A DNA stretch of 14,895 bases from positions 1-14,895 of the forward strand of contig JAVBOA010000018.1 of the NCBI GenBank assembly GCA_031551135.1, read 5' to 3'. This stretch comes from JAITVM01 sp031551135 (GTDB taxonomy: Bacteria > Bacillota > Clostridia > Lachnospirales > JAITVM01). The position numbers were made by a program, and so were the translations under genes. The notes beneath the pieces were generated by a model. The model made no database searches. It was not told where the DNA came from and was given only the letters and a program-made list of their open reading frames with translations. Positions 6,561 to 13,542 of this stretch are shown here, piece after piece; within the stretch, counting starts at the first letter, position 1, and the number at the start of each line of letters is the position of its first letter.

Positions 6561-7442
6561 TCAAATAAATATAAGATCAGTAAACATTTCCAAAATTTTT
6601 TCATAATTAGCTTTTACAGCAAATTCGCAATTACTTTCCGCAACTCTTCTGTTAAAAACTCTGCTGTAATCTACCGTTGCTCCTCTTGTTATTTTTCCGT
6701 TCAATTCAATTTGAATAAACTTTTTTTCAAACGAAATGATGCTTTCATCAATCAAATATTCAAAAACCAACGGGTCATGCAATGTAACTCCGAATCCCGA
6801 TTCTTTTTTCCAAGCCTCAATCAGCTTTCCCAAAAATTTGACATCAGCTTTTTTGCTGTTTTGTATTTTTGTAATCACTTCCTCCGACAGTCCGCAAGGT
6901 ATAGTTACGTCCAAACCAATAAATTTTAGATCCGCGCCGCTTTGCATTACAATATTAGCCGCTTCGGGATCGCAAATTATATTCCATTCGGGTTCGTGAG
7001 CCGACAAAACGCCGCCCATCATCACGATTTTTGCATTGCACATTATTTCAGGGGCTTTCAAAATTGCAACAGCTATATTTGTCAAAGGCCCGATTGCCGC
7101 AATAGTCAAATCCGAATTGTTTTTTACCGAATCTATTATAAAATCTACCGCATGTAAATTATTTCTTGGTCTTGAGGATTCCGCTAATATTTTGCATTGG
7201 CACGGAATTTCTTTTGGATTAACATTGCATACAATCGGATTCCCAATTCCCTCAAAAATCGGTATTTCGCTTTTATCGAGCAAGCACAGAAGCTCATAAG
7301 CTAAATCCGCACGGCTTTTTATGTTTTTAAATACAGTCGAGATTCCTAAAATATCAAATTCATTTGACTTTATGGCAAAAGCTAACGCAAGTGCGTCGTC
7401 TACATCATCACCAATATCAGTATCTATAATTATTTTTTTCAA
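6561..7442 (-). CDS. Inosine/uridine-preferring type nucleoside hydrolase
   Basis: Predicted 293-residue cytosolic enzyme that hydrolyses the N-glycosidic bond of ribonucleosides to base and ribose. The Ca-binding N-terminal cluster DTDIGDDVDD is at residues 7-16 (one residue longer than the classical DTDPGxDD), followed by GPLTN at 118-122, EWNIICDPEAA at 152-162 and the His222-Asp223 pair in LHDPL. All key family positions are present. A longer frame to 7493 exists, but AAGGTGGG (7455-7448) sits 5 nt before a TTG at 7442, and the family's KKIIIDTD start follows directly, so TTG is chosen. First gene of the ABC/phosphatase operon and divergent from the AraC regulator. Base specificity cannot be read from sequence. 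Confidence 0.9.
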   Translation of the reverse strand: MKKIIIDTDIGDDVDDALALAFAIKSNEFDILGISTVFKNIKSRADLAYELLCLLDKSEIPIFEGIGNPIVCNVNPKEIPCQCKILAESSRPRNNLHAVDFIIDSVKNNSDLTIAAIGPLTNIAVAILKAPEIMCNAKIVMMGGVLSAHEPEWNIICDPEAANIVMQSGADLKFIGLDVTIPCGLSEEVITKIQNSKKADVKFLGKLIEAWKKESGFGVTLHDPLVFEYLIDESIISFEKKFIQIELNGKITRGATVDYSRVFNRRVAESNCEFAVKANYEKILEMFTDLIFI

Positions 7443-7498
7443 ATTATCCCACCTTCGTTTCCTTTCCAAAATTTTGCAGAGAAATCTGCGCAAAACTA

Positions 7499-7523
7499 AC
7501 TATAATATCTTATTATTTATAGT
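7499..7523. promoter_or_regulatory. Dyad ACTATAA-N11-TTATAGT over the operon promoter
   Basis: Perfect 7-bp arms at 7499-7505 and 7517-7523. The right arm overlaps the predicted -10 element of the nucleoside hydrolase operon, a position suited to a repressor or to regulation of open-complex formation. AT-rich composition makes chance dyads fairly common. Confidence 0.35.
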
Positions 7524-7544
7524 TTTTTTATACTAAATAAACAA
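7516..7544 (-). promoter_or_regulatory. Promoter of the nucleoside hydrolase-ABC-phosphatase operon
   Basis: On the minus strand TTGTTT (7544-7539), a 17-nt spacer and TATAAA (7521-7516) form a reasonable SigA promoter, giving a 5' leader of about 65 nt before the TTG start. It is back to back with the regulator promoter, the two -35 elements being only 5 bp apart, so one bound regulator could control both. Confidence 0.5.
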
Positions 7545-7558
7545 TTCTCTTGACTAAA
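7532..7558. promoter_or_regulatory. Candidate AraC-family operator: 21-bp spaced direct repeat
   Basis: ACTAAA occurs at 7532-7537 and again at 7553-7558, exactly 21 bp apart (two helical turns), spanning the -35 regions of both divergent promoters. AraC-family proteins commonly bind direct half-sites with about 21-bp periodicity. Only the spacing and position support this; the repeat core is short. Confidence 0.3.
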
Positions 7559-7578
7559 GTATAACCTTGCATTAAAAT
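7550..7578 (+). promoter_or_regulatory. Promoter of the AraC-family regulator gene
   Basis: TTGACT at 7550-7555, a 17-nt spacer and TAAAAT at 7573-7578 form a strong SigA-type promoter, about 50 nt before the regulator's ATG. Confidence 0.65.
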
Positions 7579-7627
7579 TATGTATATACAAAAATGGTTT
7601 TATGATATCAGATTTTAGAGGTGATAT

Positions 7628-8410
7628 ATGAGTAGATACACTTTAGAATTCTTGAAATATCAAGAAAATTATATACCTTTTAACGCTCCGAGGCACACCC
7701 ACACGTGTAATGAATTGGTTTATTATATTTCCGGCAGCGGTGAAACTTCTATCGAAAACGATACATATACCTATACCCCAAATAGTTTTACTTTGATACC
7801 CTCCGGAAAGCGTCACAACGAAAAAGCTTATGAAAATTCGAATTTAATATTTATAGGATTCTCATCTGCGGACGATAAAATTCCTTTTAAATCAGGAATA
7901 TATAACGATTTTGATAACAGTATTGTTTTCAGAAAGCTGAAAGAAATGGAAAGCGAATTGAACAAAAAAAAGCCGTATTATTCGATTCTCTTAAATAATA
8001 TGGCAGAGTCACTTTTAATAAATATAGCAAGAAATTATTTTAAGCCGGTTGACAATACTGACGACTATTGCGTTATGTATGTAAAGCAATATATCGACGA
8101 GCATTTTAAGGACAATTTGAATTTATATGAGCTTTCGGCGATGTCCGGATACTCCTACGATTGGTTTCGGCATATTTTTAAAGAAAAATCCGGTTACTCC
8201 CTCTCCCAATATATTTTAAGCAAAAAGCTTGAGCATTCAGTTTTTCTCCTAAGTAATAGCGATAAAACAGTCACCGAGATTTCCAGCGAATGTTTATTTT
8301 CGTCCGCCTCGCAATTCATAACACAGTTTAAAAAATATAAGCGGATTACGCCAATGGAATATCGAAGAATCTCTCAGAACAAACAAAATGTCGGGCTTTA
8401 TAACCGATAA
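7628..8410 (+). CDS. AraC-family transcriptional regulator with N-terminal cupin
   Basis: Predicted 260-residue DNA-binding protein. The N-terminal half (about 1-105) has a cupin-type ligand domain with PRHTHTCNELVYYISGSGE, as in sugar-responsive AraC regulators. The C-terminal 100 residues hold the two helix-turn-helix motifs: LNLYELSAMSGYSYDWFRHI followed by KEKSGYSL, then TVTEISSECLFSSASQFITQ followed by FKKYKRITPMEYRR. ATG is preceded by GAGGTGAT at good distance. It is divergent from the nucleoside hydrolase operon with overlapping promoter space, the usual sign of a local activator of that operon; the mgl operon on the other side may also be a target. Inducer is unknown; a nucleoside or ribose is plausible. 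Confidence 0.92.
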   Translation: MSRYTLEFLKYQENYIPFNAPRHTHTCNELVYYISGSGETSIENDTYTYTPNSFTLIPSGKRHNEKAYENSNLIFIGFSSADDKIPFKSGIYNDFDNSIVFRKLKEMESELNKKKPYYSILLNNMAESLLINIARNYFKPVDNTDDYCVMYVKQYIDEHFKDNLNLYELSAMSGYSYDWFRHIFKEKSGYSLSQYILSKKLEHSVFLLSNSDKTVTEISSECLFSSASQFITQFKKYKRITPMEYRRISQNKQNVGLYNR

Positions 8411-8415
8411 AGCGA

Positions 8416-8438
8416 AAAAAGCCGGTTTGCGGCTTTTT
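8416..8438. terminator. Bidirectional terminator between araC-type gene and lipoprotein gene
   Basis: AAAAAGCCG (8416-8424), loop GTTTG, CGGCTTTTT (8430-8438): a perfect 9-bp stem with U-runs in both directions. It serves the convergent regulator gene (stop at 8410) and lipoprotein gene (stop at 8445). Confidence 0.85.
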
Positions 8439-8444
8439 ATAAAT

Positions 8445-8714
8445 TTATTTAAATTCATCTTCATTTATAAGCGAATCAAAATCTATTTTTACTCTGTCTC
8501 CATCAGAAGATTTTACGTCTATGCCATCGAATGAAATCTTTACATCGTTGCCTTCACCATCGTTTACCTTTATTTCACGACTGTTGATTTCCACATTTGC
8601 ACCGTCTGAGAAATCCGAATTTTCAGCTTTTGTTTCTTTATCAATATTTTTTTGAGTTGTGCATCCGGAAAATATCATAAATGATATCAAGATTAAAATT
8701 ATAAATTTCTGCAT
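8445..8714 (-). CDS. Small lipoprotein with DGxxVKI repeats, function unknown
   Basis: Predicted 89-residue lipoprotein. The signal peptide ends in the lipobox IFSGC with Cys18; the mature part is short, acidic and hydrophilic. It contains three related units, DGANVEI (37-43), DGEGNDVKI (52-60) and DGDRVKI (71-77), each followed or preceded by a beta-prone FD or IN segment, suggesting a tiny repeated beta-strand structure. Start is ATG with AGGAGG 6 nt upstream, the strongest ribosome binding site of this region, so it is a real gene. It lies between the mgl terminator and the bidirectional terminator and so is probably a single-gene unit; a palindrome ATTTTG-TTC-CAAAAT (8763-8777) lies upstream near a weak promoter-like TTGGAA/TATATA. 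I do not recognise a named family. Confidence 0.75.
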   Translation of the reverse strand: MQKFIILILISFMIFSGCTTQKNIDKETKAENSDFSDGANVEINSREIKVNDGEGNDVKISFDGIDVKSSDGDRVKIDFDSLINEDEFK

Positions 8715-8789
8715 AAAGAACCTCCTCTACCATTTCTTTTACATATATACGAAGGGAAATAAATTTTGTTCCAAAATAGATACACAAAA

Positions 8790-8818
8790 AAGCCGCAAAG
8801 AGAATTTCCCTGCGGCTT
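8790..8818 (-). terminator. Terminator of the mgl operon
   Basis: In the minus-strand transcript AAGCCGCAGGGA (8818-8807) pairs with UCUUUGCGGCUU (8801-8790) around loop AAUUC, a 12-bp stem with two G-U pairs that exist only in this direction, followed by more U residues. It lies 22 nt after the stop of the small membrane protein, which places that gene inside the mgl transcript. Confidence 0.82.
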
Positions 8819-8840
8819 CTAAAGTGCAATGTCGTTAAAT

Positions 8841-8996
8841 CTACATCCGAGTTCCCACAATAATCGCTATTACCAATAAAATCGAAATAACGGCAATAAA
8901 AATATTAATTGCTTTCAGCGACATATTCAATCCCATCTGGTCGTACATTTTATGAGAAAAGGATTGTTTTTTCTCATTATTTTCATTTTCCGCCAT
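8841..8996 (-). CDS. Small single-pass membrane protein, last gene of mgl operon
   Basis: A 51-residue open frame starts at ATG 8996 with AAAGGTGAT upstream and stops at 8841. The N-terminal part is polar and charged (MAENENNEKKQ, then SHKMYDQMGLNMSLKA), and residues about 30-49 form one strong hydrophobic helix (INIFIAVISILLVIAIIVGT), predicting a cytosolic N-terminus by the positive-inside rule. It begins 19 nt after mglC and is followed by the operon terminator. The good ribosome binding site, operon position, coherent amphipathic-to-membrane design and lack of any other explanation for this stretch support a real gene. Too short for most gene finders. Function unknown; it could be a small accessory subunit or regulator of the transporter. 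Confidence 0.75.
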   Translation of the reverse strand: MAENENNEKKQSFSHKMYDQMGLNMSLKAINIFIAVISILLVIAIIVGTRM

Positions 8997-9015
8997 TTCA
9001 ATCACCTTTCAATAT

Positions 9016-10041
9016 CTATTTTTTAGTTATATATTTCCGAACATCAATCGCAACCGCCAAAACAATTATCAAGCCGCGGATTATATATTGCAGATACGCA
9101 TTTACCTGCAAGAAATACAAGCTGTAGTTAATCGCCTGCAGAATTATACTTCCGACAACAACACCGACAATAGAGCCAACGCCGCCGTTAAAGCTCACGC
9201 CTCCGATTACACAAGCCGAAATTGCGTCCATTTCGTAGTTCATACCCGTGTTAGTTCCAACACTTTGGATTCTGGCTGTTTCCAGAAAAGCCGAAACGCC
9301 GTAGCAAATTCCTGCCATTAAATAAACATACATAATTGTTTTTGTAACCGAAACGCCCGAAACAGCCGCTGCTTCCATATTTCCGCCGACAGCGAACATA
9401 TTTTTCCCTAATTTTGTTTTTGTCCAGATAGTGTGGACGATAATAGCGCAAATAATAAAATAAATAACAACAAACGGAATTTTAAAACCTCCGACTTTGA
9501 AAGAGCCGGCTGCATATTCGAGGAATTTTTTATCAAACGAGCTCAAAGCCTGCGCCGTTCCCGAAGGCTGTGCCTCGATATAAATACAGTTTGCACCATA
9601 AGCAATCAGTGAAGTTCCCAGCGTAATAATAAAAGCATGCATTTTTAATATCGCTACTCCGAAACCGTTTATCAAACTAAAAATCACAGCTATCAGAATC
9701 GAAAGCAGAAGCGGAATCAGCATATTAAGAGGTTCGGTGATATTCGGATAATAACGCGAAGCATAAGTAACGCTTTGCACCAAAGAAGCACAAACAGCGG
9801 CACTCAAGCCCAGAACACGCCCGATAGAGAGATCCGTACCGGCAAGCACGATTATTCCGGCAACGCCAAGAGCCAAAATACCTTTGGTCGAAGCTTGCTG
9901 AAAAATATTTATAATATTGGTTGGTCTTGCGAATTTCGGGTCTATTATTATAACCGCAATTAAAATACCGCCGAGAATAATATAAAGCGCGTAGTTTAAC
10001 AGAAAATCATTTATTTTTTTAGAATTAAGTTTAGCCTCCAT
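9016..10041 (-). CDS. mglC: Galactose/methyl-galactoside-type ABC transporter permease MglC
   Basis: Predicted 341-residue CUT2 permease with eight to ten hydrophobic segments, forming the homodimeric membrane channel. Family marks are LALGVAGIIVLAGTDLSIGR near residues 55-74 and VIGGVSFNGGVGSIVGVVVG near 286-305. Extra residues in the loop around 92-105 (TYASRYYPNITEPLN) are as in MglC rather than the shorter RbsC. ATG is preceded by AAAGGG at 7 nt; the gene is 27 nt after mglA. Confidence 0.9.
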   Translation of the reverse strand: MEAKLNSKKINDFLLNYALYIILGGILIAVIIIDPKFARPTNIINIFQQASTKGILALGVAGIIVLAGTDLSIGRVLGLSAAVCASLVQSVTYASRYYPNITEPLNMLIPLLLSILIAVIFSLINGFGVAILKMHAFIITLGTSLIAYGANCIYIEAQPSGTAQALSSFDKKFLEYAAGSFKVGGFKIPFVVIYFIICAIIVHTIWTKTKLGKNMFAVGGNMEAAAVSGVSVTKTIMYVYLMAGICYGVSAFLETARIQSVGTNTGMNYEMDAISACVIGGVSFNGGVGSIVGVVVGSIILQAINYSLYFLQVNAYLQYIIRGLIIVLAVAIDVRKYITKK

Positions 10042-10068
10042 AATTCATCCCTTTCATAAATAAAAATG

Positions 10069-11574
10069 CTATACATATTTGGCGGCTAAGCGCAAAACCG
10101 TCTCTTGCTCGCCCTCGATATCGCCAAAATCAACGCCTCTTTCCAAAATACCGCTGAGTCTGCCGTTGCTCATAACGATTATTCTATCGCAAATTCCCAA
10201 AAGTTCCGGCATTTCGCTGGAAACCATAATAATTCCTTTTCCCTGCGCCGCCAGTTCTATAATCAATTGATAAATCTCGTATTTAGCTCCAACATCAATA
10301 CCCCTCGTCGGCTCGTCCAATAATAAAATATCCGGTTTTGTGAGCATCCAGCGCCCTAAAATTACTTTTTGCTGATTTCCGCCCGAAAGATATTTTATAT
10401 GAGTTTTTTTGCTTGGAGTTTTTACTTTTATATTTTCAATAACCCAATCCGTGTCTTTGTTAATCGGAGAAGATTGCAAAAGTCCGAATTTTATATATTT
10501 ATTTATATTAGCCAAAATCGTGTTAAAAGTAATCGTTGCTTCGGGGAAAATCCCTGTAGCGCGCCGTTCTTCCGTGATAAGCGCAAATTTATGCTTGACC
10601 GAATTTATCGGGCTTGAGTTCGAAATCTCTTTGCCGCGCATTTTTATCGTTCCGCTTTGCATTGCGCGGTATCCGAAAATCGTCTCCAAAAGCTCTGTCC
10701 GCCGGCTTCCCATCAAGCCCGCAACTCCGACGATTTCGCCTTCTCGTAATTCAAAACTGATGTCCGAACAGGTCGGCATGTATTTGCCCGTAATATTTTT
10801 ACATTCCAATAAAGTTTCGCCGGGCGAATTTGTTTTCGGCGGAAATCTATTTCCCATTTCGCGGTTTACCATCAACTTGATTAACTCGTTTGCGTCCATT
10901 TCGGAGGCAGCTTTTGTCGCAACCCATTTTCCATCACGCATAATTGTTATTTCGTCACTTATTTTTAAAATTTCATCCATTCTATGGGATATATATATAA
11001 TTCCAACACCTTTGTTTGTTAATTTTTTCATTATCCTGAAAAGGTGATTTACTTCCGAATCCGTTAATGAGGATGTCGGCTCGTCCAATACCAAAACTTT
11101 TGCATTATAGGAAACGGCTTTTGCAATTTCAACCATTTGGCGGCGTGACACACTCAATTCGCCGATAATTTCACGCGGGTCAACATCAATTTCCAACTCT
11201 TGAAAAACCTGTTTTGTGTCATTATACATTTTTTTATGCTCAATAAAACCGGCTTTCATCGGAAAACGCCCCAGCCACAAATTTTCCATAACATTTCGGC
11301 GCAAAACCTGATTCAATTCCTGATGAACCATTGCAACTCCGTTATCCAGAGCGTTTCTTGGATTTGTAAAATTGACTTCTTTTCCCTCAATCGATATCTT
11401 GCCTTCGTCTTTTTTATAAATACCGAAAAGACATTTCATCAAAGTAGATTTGCCTGCTCCGTTTTCTCCCATCAAAGCATGAACCGTTCCGGCTTTTAAT
11501 TTCAATTGAGCCTTATCTAAAGCTTTTACGCCGGGAAAATTTTTGCTGATATCAATCATTTCTAATAAATCCAC
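10069..11574 (-). CDS. mglA: Galactose/methyl-galactoside-type ABC ATPase MglA (two fused domains)
   Basis: Predicted 501-residue CUT2 ATPase with two nucleotide-binding domains in one chain. Domain 1 has Walker A GENGAGKST (36-44), signature LSVSRRQ (140-146), Walker B VLVLDEPT (160-167) and His197. Domain 2 has the usual degenerate Walker A (GLMGSRRTELLE, 286-297) but a canonical LSGGNQQ signature (396-402) and Walker B LLLDEPTRGID (417-427), so one of two sites is expected to hydrolyse ATP, as normal for RbsA/MglA. Start is GTG with AAAGGGGG 7 nt upstream. It is separated from mglB by 219 nt containing hairpins. It is specific to CUT2 permeases and is unlikely to serve the neighbouring CUT1 system. 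Confidence 0.92.
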   Translation of the reverse strand: MDLLEMIDISKNFPGVKALDKAQLKLKAGTVHALMGENGAGKSTLMKCLFGIYKKDEGKISIEGKEVNFTNPRNALDNGVAMVHQELNQVLRRNVMENLWLGRFPMKAGFIEHKKMYNDTKQVFQELEIDVDPREIIGELSVSRRQMVEIAKAVSYNAKVLVLDEPTSSLTDSEVNHLFRIMKKLTNKGVGIIYISHRMDEILKISDEITIMRDGKWVATKAASEMDANELIKLMVNREMGNRFPPKTNSPGETLLECKNITGKYMPTCSDISFELREGEIVGVAGLMGSRRTELLETIFGYRAMQSGTIKMRGKEISNSSPINSVKHKFALITEERRATGIFPEATITFNTILANINKYIKFGLLQSSPINKDTDWVIENIKVKTPSKKTHIKYLSGGNQQKVILGRWMLTKPDILLLDEPTRGIDVGAKYEIYQLIIELAAQGKGIIMVSSEMPELLGICDRIIVMSNGRLSGILERGVDFGDIEGEQETVLRLAAKYV

Positions 11575-11642
11575 TTATTTTCCCCCTTTCCCAAAGAAGA
11601 AATTTTTTATTGCTTTTGACGATCGGGACACTCGCCCCAACT

Positions 11643-11662
11643 ATATGTATTATACTACATAT
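11643..11662. repeat. Inverted repeat in the mglB-mglA spacer (first)
   Basis: Perfect arms ATATGTA (11643-11649) and TACATAT (11656-11662) with 6-nt loop, nearest to mglA. Weak AT hairpin or operator-like dyad; it could also affect an internal promoter for mglA. Confidence 0.5.
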
Positions 11663-11672
11663 TATAAACAGA

Positions 11673-11692
11673 GGATACCCGTAAAGGTATCC
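11673..11692 (-). repeat. GC-containing hairpin in the mglB-mglA spacer
   Basis: Perfect arms GGATACC (11673-11679) and GGTATCC (11686-11692) with a 6-nt loop; on the minus strand it is followed only by TCTGTTT, so it looks like a partial terminator or 3'-end processing barrier rather than a full terminator. This suits the common pattern in ABC operons where the binding protein gene is expressed more than the downstream ATPase and permease. Confidence 0.6.
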
Positions 11693-11736
11693 CCATTGTT
11701 ATTTTATTAATTTTTAGTAATTTTATCTATTTACAG

Positions 11737-11759
11737 AAATAATTTTGCGAGAATTATTT
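11737..11759 (-). repeat. AT-rich hairpin after mglB
   Basis: Perfect arms AAATAATT (11737-11744) and AATTATTT (11752-11759) with 7-nt loop. It is nested in a wider imperfect pair, TAATTTTTAGT near 11708-11718 and ACTAAAAAATTA near 11785-11796, the latter overlapping the mglB stop codon. A long mRNA stem right at the 3' end of mglB is likely. Confidence 0.55.
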
Positions 11760-11793
11760 TTATACTATTTTCCTTTTAAAGGACACTAAAAAA

Positions 11794-12918
11794 TTATTGA
11801 GTGATTTTAGCATAAGGGATACGAATGGAATATCCGTCATCAGCTACTTTATAGCTTGTGCCGTCGAGCCACTCTTTACCGTTTGCGCCGTTTATAGCCA
11901 ATTCAATTATTGCTTTACCCATAGCGTCGCCGTCTTGCATAACTGTTGCTGTCATTCCGCCGTTTTTGATGCTTTCCAAAGCGGCTTCAACAGCGTCAAC
12001 GCCGATAACTACTACTTTTTTGTCGCCTTCTTTGCCTGTGTTGTATCCGGCAGAGTTCAAGGCTGCAACAGCACCCAATGCCATCATATCGTTATTAGCA
12101 AAAACAACCTCGATTTGGTCACCAAATTGCGCAACCGCCGCATTCATAGCGTCTTGAGCTTTTGCTTGATCCCAGTTACAAATCATTGTTTCGCCTAATT
12201 GCTGCAATTTAACGCCGTTTTTCTCCGCAGTTTCAACGCTGTATTGTGTACGCGCGATAGCTTCCGGATTTTGAGGGTCGCCCATGAACATTACGTATTG
12301 AAGCGAGCCGTCACCATTTTTGTCGATAGAAGCATCAGCTTTGTATAAATCAGCTAAAATTTCGCCTTGCATATCGCCGGCTTCTCTTGGAGTTGTTCCG
12401 ATAAATATTGATTTAGGATCTTTGATTGTGCTTTGAATAGTTTCCTCACTTGGCTCTCTGTTATACATCAAGAACGGAACTTCATTGTCTTTTGCCAAAT
12501 CAACCAATTGCTGAGTATTTGCGATTTCAGCCGGGTTGATTATTACAAAATCCGGTTTTTTCGCAAACATAATTTCGGCTTGGTTAAGCTGAGTCGGAAA
12601 GTCGTCGTTTGCATCCTGCATATCGAGATTTATTTTTAATCCAAGCTTGTCGCCATATTCCTTGGCATATTTGTCCATAGCCGCACGAACTGTAGAACCA
12701 TAAGCGTCGTCATATTTCCAAACCAAAACGCCCATGTTTAATTCTGTTTTATCCGCTGAATTGGACGCAGGTGCTTCCGATGATGCCGAAGCCTCTGTAG
12801 TTGCCGATGCGTCTGATGTTGCCGGTGCTTGAGAATTTTCTGGTGTTCCGCTGCCGCCGCAAGCTGTCAAAGTTAAAGCCATTGTCAACGCAACCATAGA
12901 TCTAAATAAAAATTTCAT
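11794..12918 (-). CDS. mglB: Galactose/glucose-type binding lipoprotein MglB
   Basis: Predicted 374-residue lipoprotein: signal with lipobox LTAC (Cys20), a long Ala/Ser/Thr/Glu linker (21-56), then a periplasmic-binding type I fold. The MglB calcium loop DKNGDGSLQ (199-207) is intact, which distinguishes it from RbsB. Against E. coli MglB the ligand positions Asp71 (D14), Asn128 (N91), Arg223 (R158), Trp249 (W183), Asn276 (N211) and Asp308 (D236) are kept; Tyr73 replaces stacking Phe16, and Asn217, Glu219 and Gln328 replace His152, Asp154 and Asn256. Binding of a hexose is likely, but specificity may be shifted. ATG preceded by AGGAGG at 7 nt; first gene of the operon. The E. coli numbering is from memory. 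Confidence 0.92.
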   Translation of the reverse strand: MKFLFRSMVALTMALTLTACGGSGTPENSQAPATSDASATTEASASSEAPASNSADKTELNMGVLVWKYDDAYGSTVRAAMDKYAKEYGDKLGLKINLDMQDANDDFPTQLNQAEIMFAKKPDFVIINPAEIANTQQLVDLAKDNEVPFLMYNREPSEETIQSTIKDPKSIFIGTTPREAGDMQGEILADLYKADASIDKNGDGSLQYVMFMGDPQNPEAIARTQYSVETAEKNGVKLQQLGETMICNWDQAKAQDAMNAAVAQFGDQIEVVFANNDMMALGAVAALNSAGYNTGKEGDKKVVVIGVDAVEAALESIKNGGMTATVMQDGDAMGKAIIELAINGANGKEWLDGTSYKVADDGYSIRIPYAKITQ

Positions 12919-12995
12919 TCATATTCCTCCTAAAAACACACGATTGTTAGAATTGTATAAATATTATCACCATCATAATTGACGAAATAGCAAAA

Positions 12996-13009
12996 AGAAA
13001 GCGCTTTGA
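12996..13009. promoter_or_regulatory. Catabolite-responsive element (cre) candidate for the mgl operon
   Basis: AGAAAGCGCTTTGA matches the ideal CcpA pseudo-palindrome TGAAAGCGCTTTCA at 12 of 14 positions, with the central AAAGCGCTTT perfect. It lies about 78 bp upstream of the mglB start, just upstream of a weak minus-strand promoter candidate (TTGCTA 12993-12988 and GATAAT 12968-12963, 19-nt spacer). This predicts carbon catabolite control by CcpA-HPr(Ser-P) of mgl, usual for sugar uptake genes in Bacillota. Confidence 0.6.
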
Positions 13010-13536
13010 TTCTCATTGTTTTATAGCAATATATATAAAAATAATGCATAAACAAAAAAACAAAATGCCGAAACTATCGATAATGATAATACAAGCAGAG
13101 TTTACCATATCGGATGCCTTTTGTCAATATTAATAACAATACGCTTGAGTCCATCCGATTAATTGTTAATAATTTATTAAGAAATTAAATTTATAATCCA
13201 TATTATGTAAAATTACCTTTGTGTATAATTGTTGCAATTTTATTTTTTATCGATATGATTCATTTTATTTTTTTGCGCCTACAAAATCAAGAAAAATAAA
13301 ATTTTATGCAAAATAATATTTCATATAATTTATAAGAAACAAATAAATAATATTTTAATTTATTATGGACAGATTTTTTTACATTGTAAAAAATTGTTTT
13401 TATCGATGACAAAATAAAGAATTTGTAAAATATAAATTCTCCATATTTAATATCTTTGCAATTTTTATTAACAAAAAAATTTAATTTTTACAGAATATTG
13501 ATTTTCGATAATTAATAATATTTAAAACCCGATATA

Positions 13537-13542
13537 TATAAT
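13537..13542 (+). promoter_or_regulatory. -10 element for the glycosyltransferase gene
   Basis: A perfect TATAAT lies 41 nt before the GTG start. No good -35 element is found at 16-18 nt upstream, where the sequence is AT-only, so activation or an UP-element-like A-tract may assist. In such AT-rich DNA the hexamer could be chance. Confidence 0.35.

Noticed and set aside
7442..7493. Longer N-terminus for the nucleoside hydrolase (17 extra codons)
   Set aside because: The AAGGTGGG ribosome binding site lies inside this stretch and the conserved family start follows the TTG at 7442.
8641..8829. 62-codon minus-strand frame overlapping the lipoprotein start and mgl terminator
   Set aside because: It runs through the terminator hairpin and the strong ribosome binding site of the lipoprotein, and has no start signal of its own.
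10409..11047. 212-codon plus-strand frame inside mglA
   Set aside because: Lies opposite the well-conserved second half of the ATPase; no ribosome binding site or recognisable domain.
13220..13228. TGTGTATAA, a perfect DnaA-box consensus, in the AT-rich gap
   Set aside because: Only one such box was seen, without a cluster or dnaA/dnaN neighbours, so a replication origin is not supported.
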